Assembly (NCBI GenBank): GCA_963784135.1
Contig: CAWAQG010000008.1
Location: forward strand, 62,001 to 126,000
DNA from: JADFXI01 sp963784135
GTDB lineage: Bacteria; Nitrospirota; Thermodesulfovibrionia; Thermodesulfovibrionales; Dissulfurispiraceae
Direction: 5' to 3'
Length of the DNA: 64,000 nucleotides
Shown: positions 6,488 through 14,581 of the stretch, piece after piece
Layout of the letters: the number at the start of each line of letters is the position of its first letter
Numbering within the stretch: the stretch's first letter is position 1
Position numbers and translations under genes: made by a program
Notes under the pieces: generated by a model
Database searches by the model: none
What the model saw: only the letters and a program-made list of their open reading frames with translations
What the model was told of the DNA's origin: nothing

Positions 6488-9400
6488 ATGAACGTGACAC
6501 GAAGACAGTTTTTCAAGGTTTGCGCCGCCGGCTTGGGGACTTCCACTGTTGCGGCCCTTGGCTTTTCACCTGTCAATGCGCTGGCTGAGGTACGCGAGTT
6601 CAAGCTGACCCGCAGTACCGAGACCCGCAATACCTGCCCCTACTGCTCGGTGAGCTGCGGCTTGATCATGCACAGCCTGGGGGACAAGGCGAAAAACGCC
6701 GAGTTGTCCATCTTCCACATCGAGGGCGACCCTGACCATCCGGTGAACCGCGGTACCCTGTGCCCAAAGGGCGCGGGACTGGTGGATTTCATCCATAGCC
6801 CCGATCGGCTCAAGTACCCGGAATACCGCGCCCCCGGCTCCAGCGAATGGAAGCGCATTTCCTGGGATGAGGCGTTTGCAAGGGTTGCCCGGCTGATGAA
6901 AGACGACCGGGACAAGAACTTCATCGCCAAAAGCAGCTCCGGCGCCACGGTCAACCGCTGGCTGACTACCGGCTTCCTGGCGGCCTCCGCTTCCAGCAAC
7001 GAATCCGGCTACATAACCCACAAGGCGGTACGCAGCACCGGCATTCTGGCGGTCGACAATCAGGCGCGCGTCTGACACGGACCAACGGTGGCCAGTTTGG
7101 CCCCAACGTTCGGTCGAGGCGCGATGACCAACCACTGGGTGGACATCAAGAACGCCGACGTCATCATCGTCATGGGCGGCAACGCCGCCGAGGCGCACCC
7201 CTGCGGCTTCAAATGGGTAACCGAGGCCAAGGCCCACAACCACGCCACGTTTATTGTGGTGGACCCCCGCTTCACGCGTTCGGCATCGGTGGCGGACCTC
7301 TATGCGCCACTTCGCACCGGCACGGACATCGCTTTCCTGGGCGGGGTGATCAACTACCTGCTGAGCCGCGACAAGATCCAGCACGAATACGTAAAGGCTT
7401 ACACCAATGCCCCCTTTATCGTCAGTGAAGGTTACAAATTCGATGACGGCCTGTTCTCGGGCTACAACGAAGCTACGCACAAGTACGACAACTCCACCTG
7501 GGCCTATGAGATCGGGCCGGACGGCTATGCCAAGGTGGACGAGACCCTGCAGCACCCCCGTTGCGTGCTGCAACTGCTCAAACAGCACTATTCCCGCTAC
7601 ACGCCTGAGGCGGTGAGCAACATCTGCGGCACACCCAAGGATACCTTCCTCAAGGTGTGCGAGATCATTGCCGGCACCTCGGTGCCCGACCGCACCCTGA
7701 CTTTTATGTACGCGTTGGGCTGGACCCAGCACTCGGTGGGATCGCAGATGATCCGCACCGCGGCCATGGTGCAGTTGCTGCTGGGCAACGTGGGCATGGC
7801 GGGAGGGGGGGTAAACGCCCTGCGGGGCCACTCCAACATCCAGGGGCTCACCGACCTGGGGCTATTGTCCAATCTCTTGCCTGGCTACCTCACCCTGCCC
7901 AACGAAAAAGAGACAGACTACAAGGGATACATCGGCAAGCGGGCCCTCAAGCCCCTGCGCCCCGGCCAGTTGACCTATTGGCAGAACTACGCCAAGTTTC
8001 ACGTCAGCCTTATGAAGGCCTGGTTCGGCGCTGCTGCCACCAAGGACAACAACTGGTGCTACGATTGGCTGCCCAAGCTGGACAAGGTATATGACGTGCT
8101 CCAGGTGTTCGAACTGATGCACCAGGGCAAACTGAACGGTTACTTCTGCCAGGGCTTCAACCCCCTGTGTTCGATACCCAACAAGGCCAAACTGATCAAA
8201 GCCATGTCCAAGCTGAAATACATGGTGGTGATCGACCCCCTGGGCACGGAAACCTCGTGCTTCTGGGAGAACCACGGCGAATACAACGACGTGGACACCG
8301 CCAAAATTCAGACCGAAGTCATCCGTCTCCCCTCCACCTGCTTCGCCGAGGAGAACGGCTCCCTCACCAACAGCGGGCGATGGCTGCAATGGCACTACAA
8401 GGGCGCCCCACCTCCTGGGGAAGCCAAGCCTGATGCCGACATAATCGCCGGCATCTTCCTCAAGCTGCGAGAACTGTATCTGGCGGAGGGGGGCGCCTTC
8501 CCCGACCCGATCCTGAACCTTACCTGGGACTACAAGATCCCCCACTCGCCGGCCCCTGAGGAACTGGCGATGGAGTACAACGGCAAGGCCCTGGCTGACC
8601 TGACCGATCCCAAGGACGCGACCAAGGTCCTGGTGAAGAAAGGCCAGCAATTGGACAGCTTCGCCCAACTCAGGGACGACGGCTCCACCAGCTGCGGCTG
8701 CTGGATATATTCGGGGGCATGGACTGAGAAGGGTAACATGATGGCGCGGCGGGACAACTCCGACCCCTCGGGCCTGGGTAACACCCTCAATTGGGCATTC
8801 GCGTGGCCGGTCAACCGGCGCATCCTGTACAACCGCGCCTCCTGCGACCTGTCCGGCAAGCCCTGGGACCCGAAGCGCAAACTGGTATACTGGGACGGCA
8901 GCAAGTGGACCGGCGCTGACGTGCCTGACTTCAAGCCTGATTCCGCCCCTGGCAGCGGCATGGGTCCTTTCATCATGCTGCCGGAAGGTGTTGGGCGGCT
9001 GTTCGCCCTGGACAAGATGGCGGAAGGGCCGTTCCCCGAGCATTACGAGCCTTTCGAGACCCCCATAGACACTAACCCGCTGCACCCGAAAGTGATCAAC
9101 AACCCGGCGGCGCGGGTGTTCAAGGACGACTTGGAGGCTTTCGGCAAAAGCAAGGACTACCCCTACGCCGCCACTACCTACCGCGTCACCGAGCAATTCC
9201 ATTTCTGGACCAAGCACACACGCATAGCGTCCATCCTGCAGCCGGCGCAGTTCGTGGAAATCGGCGAGGAGTTGGCCAAGGAAAAGGGTATCAAGCACGG
9301 CGACCGGGTTAAGGTGTGGTCCAAACGGGGCTTCATCAGGGCGGTAGCGGTGGTGACCAAGCGTGTCAGGCCGCTCCAGGTCAACGGCAAGACCGTACAT

Positions 9401-9544
9401 CACGTGGGCATCCCGATCCACTGGGGCTTCAAGGGTATTGCCAAGAACGGCTACCTGGCCAACACCCTGACCCCTTTTGTGGGCGACGCGAACACCCAGA
9501 CGCCGGAGTTCAAGTCTTTTCTCGTCAACATCGAGAAGGCATAG
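6488..9544 (+). CDS. fdnG: Selenocysteine formate dehydrogenase, catalytic alpha subunit
   Basis: Periplasmic formate dehydrogenase-N/O-type subunit oxidising formate to CO2 at a Mo/W-bis-MGD centre. 1018 residues if the in-frame TGA at 7073-7075 is read as selenocysteine (residue 196) in the context NQARV-Sec-HGPTVASLAPTFG. That is exactly where the family carries Sec or Cys. N-terminal TRRQFFKVCAAG is a Tat signal. The 4Fe-4S cysteines are C50, C53, C57 and C92. GGAGG lies six bases before the ATG. Followed after 10 bases by fdnH and then fdnI and fdhE, giving a full membrane-bound formate-oxidising respiratory complex. Reading it as two genes split at 7075 would be wrong. selA, selB and selC are not in the window. 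The gene is distinctly GC-rich compared with its surroundings. Confidence 0.96.
7076..7110 (+). promoter_or_regulatory. Bacterial SECIS element
   Basis: Directly after the TGA, GGCC (7090-7093) pairs with GGCC (7099-7102) around the loop AGTTT, with flanking GGT and CCC. The hairpin begins about 11 bases after the codon, the spacing expected for SelB-dependent recoding, and resembles the fdnG/fdhF elements of enterobacteria. Confidence 0.75.
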
Positions 9545-9554
9545 GAGGTAAATC

Positions 9555-10436
9555 ATGGCACTCCAATCCCTTGACATCACCCGCCGTTCCGCGACCACCA
9601 CACCTTCGCCCAGCCAGCGCCAAACCCAGGAGGTGGCCAAGCTGATCGACATTTCAAAATGCATCGGCTGCAAGGCCTGCCAAGCTGCGTGCATGGAGTG
9701 GAACGACACCCGCGACGCCATAGGAGCCAACCATGGCGTTCTCGACAACCCTATGGATCTTACCGAAAACTCCTGGACGGTGATGCGCTATGCCGAAGTG
9801 GAAACCGACCGGGGCATTGAATGGCTGATCCGCAAGGACGGCTGCATGCACTGCGCCGATCCGGGCTGCCTCAAGGCGTGCCCGGCGCCGGGCGCCATTG
9901 TTCAATACAGCAACGGCATCGTGGATTTCCACGAGGAAAACTGCATCGGCTGCGGCTACTGCATCACCGGCTGCCCGTTCAACATCCCCCGCCTGTCGAA
10001 GCAGGACAGCAAGGTCTACAAGTGCACCCTCTGCTCCGATCGGGTGGCGGTGGGCCTGGAGCCGGCCTGCGTCAAGACTTGTCCCACCGGGGCGATTGTG
10101 TTCGGCACAAAGGATGATATGATCCACCACGCAGAAGGGCGAGTCGCCGACCTGAAAAGCCGGGGGTTTGTCAAAGCAGGGATCTATGACCCTCAAGGTG
10201 TTGGCGGCACTCATGTAATGTATGTACTTCAACACGCTGATAAACCTAATATTTATTGCGGTCTCCCCAAAGAACCTTCTATCGGGGCCATGGTCGACCT
10301 TTGGAAGGGCGCCGCTAAGCCATTGGCCTCTTTTGGCCTTGCCATGGTTGCCCTCGGCGCTTTTTTCCACTATGTAATCAAGGGGCCCAACGAGGTTTCA
10401 GAAGAGATCGAGAAGGAGTTTGAAGATGAAAAATGA
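9555..10436 (+). CDS. fdnH: Formate dehydrogenase beta (iron-sulfur) subunit
   Basis: Electron-transfer subunit linking FdnG to the membrane cytochrome b. 293 residues with four ferredoxin-type clusters: CIGCKACQAAC, CMHCADPGCLKACP, CIGCGYCITGCP and CTLCSDRV...CVKTCP. A single hydrophobic segment near residues 255-275 (LASFGLAMVALGAFFHYVI) anchors it. A GGAGG site precedes the start. The nucleotide composition changes abruptly around 10130-10200, within the last third of the gene: the upstream part is as GC-rich as fdnG, the C-terminal part matches the rest of the window. The product remains intact across this boundary. Confidence 0.96.
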   Translation: MALQSLDITRRSATTTPSPSQRQTQEVAKLIDISKCIGCKACQAACMEWNDTRDAIGANHGVLDNPMDLTENSWTVMRYAEVETDRGIEWLIRKDGCMHCADPGCLKACPAPGAIVQYSNGIVDFHEENCIGCGYCITGCPFNIPRLSKQDSKVYKCTLCSDRVAVGLEPACVKTCPTGAIVFGTKDDMIHHAEGRVADLKSRGFVKAGIYDPQGVGGTHVMYVLQHADKPNIYCGLPKEPSIGAMVDLWKGAAKPLASFGLAMVALGAFFHYVIKGPNEVSEEIEKEFEDEK

Positions 10437-11055
10437 CCCGAAAAAACTACTCCGCTTTACGCCGGCCGAGCGTGTCAACCATTGGCTGACAGCAATAATA
10501 TTTATCCTGCTGGCGCTGTCCGGGCTCACTTTCTTTCATCCAGACTTCTACCCTTTGAATCAGTTATTTGGAGGCGGTGTCTGGACACGCATCCTTCATC
10601 CCTTCATCGGGGTGGCGATGGCCATTTCTTTTGGCGTTATGTTTTCCAATTACAGGCAGCTGAATGTTATAACGCCCACCGACCGGGAATGGCTGAGCCA
10701 TGTCAGCGAGATGGTGGCCGGCGATGACCGGAACATGCCGGAAGCGGGCAAGTTCAATGGTGGTCAGAAGCTCTTGTTCTGGCTGCTGGTGGCCTGCATG
10801 GCGCTGCTCATCCTGTCCGGCATTGTTATCTGGCGTGCCTATTTTTCGTTCCTGTTCCCGGTTGCGCTGATCCGCTTCGCTTCTGTCGTTCATGCCGTAG
10901 CGGCAACAATCATGATTGCCCTGATCATCTTTCACATCTATGCCGCCATCTGGACCAAGGAGAGCGTCGACGCCATGCTGTACGGCCGGGTCAGGCGTGC
11001 CTGGGCAAAACAGCATCACCCGGCATGGTTTCGGCAGCTGATGGGAGGCCAATGA
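10426..11055 (+). CDS. fdnI: Formate dehydrogenase gamma subunit, cytochrome b556
   Basis: Membrane di-heme cytochrome b that passes electrons from FdnH to quinone. 209 residues from ATG 10426 (MKNDPKKLLRFTPAERVNHW). An AAGGAG site lies seven bases before it; a TTG six bases earlier is possible. Four membrane helices are visible around residues 18-37, 52-70, 110-132 and 147-170. Heme-ligand histidines are H19 (RVNHW), the helix-2 LHPF and helix-4 HIYA. Overlaps the end of fdnH by 11 bases and the start of fdhE by ATGA, indicating translational coupling. Confidence 0.93.
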   Translation: MKNDPKKLLRFTPAERVNHWLTAIIFILLALSGLTFFHPDFYPLNQLFGGGVWTRILHPFIGVAMAISFGVMFSNYRQLNVITPTDREWLSHVSEMVAGDDRNMPEAGKFNGGQKLLFWLLVACMALLILSGIVIWRAYFSFLFPVALIRFASVVHAVAATIMIALIIFHIYAAIWTKESVDAMLYGRVRRAWAKQHHPAWFRQLMGGQ

Positions 11056-11978
11056 ACACCGAAATCCGCATTCTTGAAGCTGGTCAGATTGAAGTCCCGG
11101 CCGGGCAGATCCCTTTTCTATTCCTCGCGGGGCGAGATCTTTTTGCGTGCCGCGCTGAGCGTTTTCGACTTCTTTCCAGTGGTCATCCTTTAGGAGATTA
11201 CCTGGCCTTTCTGTCATTACTTGCAGATGCGCAGCAGAAGGTCCTGAACCAATTCCCCACGCTGTCTCTGCCTGATCCCAACGAACAGGCGCTATGCCGT
11301 GAGCATGGCATGCCGTTGCTGGGCTACCGGTCCCGGCCCCGAAACCCGGCATGGCGGTGGGGGCTGAAAATGATTCTTCAGCATATGAGAGAGTCCGAGC
11401 TTACAGCAGCTGCAAGTGAGACCGTAGGCGGCTTGATGCAGGCGAGTGAAACCGGGTTGGAGGAGATGGCGGACAGGATATTGGCGGGAGATCTGACCGA
11501 TATTTCTCCTCAGGAGTTGCCTTTTGTCGCCGCCGCCCTGCAGGTCTATTGGGTGCACATGGCGTCATCTTTGGGAGAAGATGCGTTTGGCAGACTGGAA
11601 CAGGGCGGGTTGTGCCCTGTGTGCGGTTCATACCCGAACACCGGCATCGTAAACATTGCCGGGGCAAGGCAGGGATTGCGTTACCTTTCCTGCTCCCTCT
11701 GTGCTTCTCAATGGCACATGGTGCGGGTCAAGTGCAGCAACTGCGAATCCACCGATGGAATAAACTTCTACACTCTGGAAGGTTCGAACGTCGCAGTCAA
11801 GGCGGAGAGTTGCGACAACTGCAACTTCTACATTAAACTGTTGTACTTGGGAAAAGACTCTCAAATGGAAGCGCTGGCAGATGACTTGGCCACCCTTGCA
11901 TTGGACATGCTGATGGACAAAGAGGGCAAGACGCGCGGAGGTCCAAACCTGTTTTTCCACCCTGGAAAGTCACTCTGA
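11052..11978 (+). CDS. fdhE: Formate dehydrogenase accessory protein FdhE
   Basis: Cytosolic rubredoxin-like assembly factor needed for active membrane formate dehydrogenases. 308 residues from ATG 11052, which overlaps the fdnI stop and has GGGAGG upstream. Four CxxC pairs characteristic of FdhE are seen: CPVC, CSLC (within LSCSLCASQWHMVRVKC), CSNC and CDNC. They lie in the C-terminal half and hold iron. Completes the fdnGHI-fdhE operon. The fdn genes end here; glgP follows after 12 bases on the same strand but is functionally unrelated. Confidence 0.92.
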   Translation: MNTEIRILEAGQIEVPAGQIPFLFLAGRDLFACRAERFRLLSSGHPLGDYLAFLSLLADAQQKVLNQFPTLSLPDPNEQALCREHGMPLLGYRSRPRNPAWRWGLKMILQHMRESELTAAASETVGGLMQASETGLEEMADRILAGDLTDISPQELPFVAAALQVYWVHMASSLGEDAFGRLEQGGLCPVCGSYPNTGIVNIAGARQGLRYLSCSLCASQWHMVRVKCSNCESTDGINFYTLEGSNVAVKAESCDNCNFYIKLLYLGKDSQMEALADDLATLALDMLMDKEGKTRGGPNLFFHPGKSL

Positions 11979-11990
11979 CAGTGTGATCAG

Positions 11991-14519
11991 ATGAACCCCC
12001 CGTTATTTTCTCTTTTATCCTCCGATATTGAGGGATTTGATTCCCTTGCAGAGATTGCCCTGGACATGCGCTGGTCGTGGAACCCTGAGGCCGACGAAGT
12101 TTGGCGGCAGTTCGACCCTGTGCTATGGGACCTCACGCATAACCCCTGGTTTGTACTCCAGACCGTCTCGCGGGACCAATTCCAGCAGGTATTGGCTGAT
12201 GCCGCCTTCCGCGAGAAAGTCGATAATCTGGTGCAATCCAAGAGAGAAGCGGTGGAGTCGCCTGCCTGGTTTCAGCAAAATCATTCAGACACTTCATTGA
12301 AATGTGTCGCTTATTTTAGTATGGAATTTATGCTGAGCGAAGCGCTTCCGATTTACTCGGGCGGCCTCGGCAACGTGGCCGGCGACCAGCTCAAGGCAGC
12401 AAGCGATCTCGGGGTACCGGTAGTCGGCGTGGGGTTGCTCTATCAGCAAGGGTACTTCCGGCAGATGATAGATAAGGACGGGGCCCAACAGGCCCTTTTT
12501 CCATACAATGATCCCGGTCAACTGCCGATTACGCCTGTGCGCAAACCTGACGGCGAATGGCTGCGGCTTGAGATCGCGCTGCCCGGATACTCGGTCTGGC
12601 TCCGTGCCTGGCAGGTCCAGGTAGGCAGAGTAAAGCTCTACCTGCTGGACAGCAATGACCCGGCGAATTTCCCCGCATATAGAAGTATCACCAGCGAGCT
12701 TTACGGCGGCGGGCCCGAGGTGCGCCTGATACAGGAGATAATACTCGGCGTCAGCGGATGGCGGCTGCTCAGAACACTCGGCATCAAACCCGACGTTTGC
12801 CATCTGAATGAAGGGCATGCAGCCTTTGCCGTATTAGAGCGGGCAAGGGCCTTTATGGAGGAGACAGGCCAGTCTTTTGAAGTTGCTCTGGAGGTCACCC
12901 GTGCAGGAAACCTCTTCACCACCCATACAGCGGTTGCAGCAGGCTTTGATCTCTTTACTCCTTCCCTCATGGAACAATATCTCGGCAGATATGCGAGGAA
13001 CAGGCTCAATATCTCACTGCAGGAACTGCTCGCCCTTGGCCGCAAGGACCCCAATGACGCCGGCGAACACTTCAATATGGCCTATCTTGCCTTGCGGGGC
13101 AGCGGGTCGGTCAACGGTGTCAGCCGTCTGCACGGCAATGTAAGCCGCAGCATCTTTCAGCCCTTATTTTCAAACTGGCCGGAAAGCGAAGTGCCGGTAG
13201 GACACGTTACAAACGGGGTACATATGCCGACATGGAATTCAAAGGAGGCCGAAGCGCTCCTGACCGGCGCTTGTGGAAAAGATATCTGGAAAGGAAAAGT
13301 TGAAAGTCTGGAAGAGAGGATCCGCGCTATCCCGGATTCCGATATCTGGCAGTGCCGCGCAACTGCCCGCGAGTCTTTTCTTAAATACGTCCGGCAGCGG
13401 CTCGCCCGACAGCGGGCCATTTCAGATGCAGCGACTGAAGAAATCGAAAATGCAAAACATATATTTGATGCCAACACATTAACGCTGGGCTTTGCCCGCC
13501 GCTTTGCAACGTACAAACGCCCGAATCTGCTTCTGCACGATCAGGAGAGGCTCCTTCGCATACTGTCAGACCCCAAGCGTCCTGTGCAGCTTGTCATTGC
13601 AGGGAAGGCCCATCCTGAAGATGAGCCGGGCAAGGCCATGATCCAGCAATGGCTGCGCTTCGTCCGCCGGCCTGAAGCGCGCAAACATGCGGTTTTCCTC
13701 AGCGATTATGACATGTCTTTGACCGAGCAGATGGTGCAGGGAGTGGATGCCTGGATCAATACACCGCGGCGACCCTGGGAAGCATGCGGGACGAGCGGCA
13801 TGAAGGTGCTCGTCAACGGAGGGATCAATATCTCTGAACTTGATGGATGGTGGGCCGAGGCATATACGCCCGAAGTGGGCTGGGCGCTTGGTGACGGCAG
13901 GGAGCATGACCATGACCCTGCCTGGGATGCGGCAGAAGCGGAAGAACTCTATGCCCTTCTTGAACAACAGGTAATCCCGGAGTTTTATGCACGCGATGCG
14001 ACCGGCATCCCCACCTCCTGGGTGGCGCGCATCAGGGAGAGCATGGCTCGTCTGACACCGCGTTTTTCCGCAAGCAGGGCGGTCATAGAATACACCGAGC
14101 AATACTATATTCCTGCAGCAGAAATCTATCTCGATCGTGCTGCCGGAAAATGCGCAACTGCCTCCGAGTTAGTGCGCTGGAAACATTCTCTCGAGAAGAA
14201 ATGGGCGAATCTGCGCTTCGGGGAAGTTAAAGTGGAAACTACCGCAGAACAGCACGTATTTACAGTTCCGGTCTATCTCGATGGCTTGGACCCTGATGCT
14301 GTACGAGTAGAACTTTATGCAGATGGCGTGGACGGGGGCGACCCGGTAACGCAGACCATGATACTTGGACAGCAACTTGTCGGCGCAGAGCACGGCTATA
14401 TTTACAGTGCGCAGGTCCCTGCGGCGCGGCCGGCCACAGACTATACAGCACGGATAATACCATACCACCCCTGCGTTGCGGTCCCCCTCGAAACTTCCCT
14501 GATCCTATGGCAGCGGTGA
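11991..14519 (+). CDS. glgP: Alpha-glucan (glycogen/maltodextrin) phosphorylase
   Basis: PLP enzyme of glycosyltransferase family 35 releasing glucose-1-phosphate from alpha-1,4-glucans. 842 residues, of the bacterial/archaeal branch that begins with a short domain (IALDMRWSWNPEADEVWRQ). The PLP lysine is K605 in EACGTSGMKVLVNGG. Other catalytic-site stretches are EALPIYSGGLGNVAGDQLKA, HLNEGHAAF, THTAVAAGFDLF and GFARRFATYKRPNLL. A C-terminal extension after residue 710 resembles the all-beta tail of this branch. The ribosome site is weak. Its 3' end faces gyrB, with a hairpin between them. Confidence 0.94.
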   Translation: MNPPLFSLLSSDIEGFDSLAEIALDMRWSWNPEADEVWRQFDPVLWDLTHNPWFVLQTVSRDQFQQVLADAAFREKVDNLVQSKREAVESPAWFQQNHSDTSLKCVAYFSMEFMLSEALPIYSGGLGNVAGDQLKAASDLGVPVVGVGLLYQQGYFRQMIDKDGAQQALFPYNDPGQLPITPVRKPDGEWLRLEIALPGYSVWLRAWQVQVGRVKLYLLDSNDPANFPAYRSITSELYGGGPEVRLIQEIILGVSGWRLLRTLGIKPDVCHLNEGHAAFAVLERARAFMEETGQSFEVALEVTRAGNLFTTHTAVAAGFDLFTPSLMEQYLGRYARNRLNISLQELLALGRKDPNDAGEHFNMAYLALRGSGSVNGVSRLHGNVSRSIFQPLFSNWPESEVPVGHVTNGVHMPTWNSKEAEALLTGACGKDIWKGKVESLEERIRAIPDSDIWQCRATARESFLKYVRQRLARQRAISDAATEEIENAKHIFDANTLTLGFARRFATYKRPNLLLHDQERLLRILSDPKRPVQLVIAGKAHPEDEPGKAMIQQWLRFVRRPEARKHAVFLSDYDMSLTEQMVQGVDAWINTPRRPWEACGTSGMKVLVNGGINISELDGWWAEAYTPEVGWALGDGREHDHDPAWDAAEAEELYALLEQQVIPEFYARDATGIPTSWVARIRESMARLTPRFSASRAVIEYTEQYYIPAAEIYLDRAAGKCATASELVRWKHSLEKKWANLRFGEVKVETTAEQHVFTVPVYLDGLDPDAVRVELYADGVDGGDPVTQTMILGQQLVGAEHGYIYSAQVPAARPATDYTARIIPYHPCVAVPLETSLILWQR

Positions 14520-14543
14520 AACGACGGCCAATGGCGGGACACC

Positions 14544-14567
14544 TGTAGGTTAATGTGTTAACCTACA
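14544..14567. terminator. Palindromic hairpin between convergent glgP and gyrB
   Basis: TGTAGGTTAA and TTAACCTACA pair perfectly around a TGTG loop. It lies in the 62-base gap between two convergent genes, so a bidirectional terminator role is likely, although no long T-run follows on either strand. Confidence 0.5.
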
Positions 14568-14581
14568 AAACACCCTCCACC

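Noticed and set aside
6566..7831. A 421-codon minus-strand frame antisense to the start of fdnG
   Set aside because: Same cause as above; low-complexity Ala/Val/His-rich translation with no ribosome site.
7088..9544. A separate gene starting after the TGA in fdnG
   Set aside because: Continuous family homology across the TGA, the conserved Sec position and the SECIS hairpin show one gene.
7862..9748. A 628-codon minus-strand frame antisense to fdnG/fdnH
   Set aside because: Produced by the GC-rich third positions of the sense genes; the translation has no domain and the sense strand encodes a complete formate dehydrogenase.
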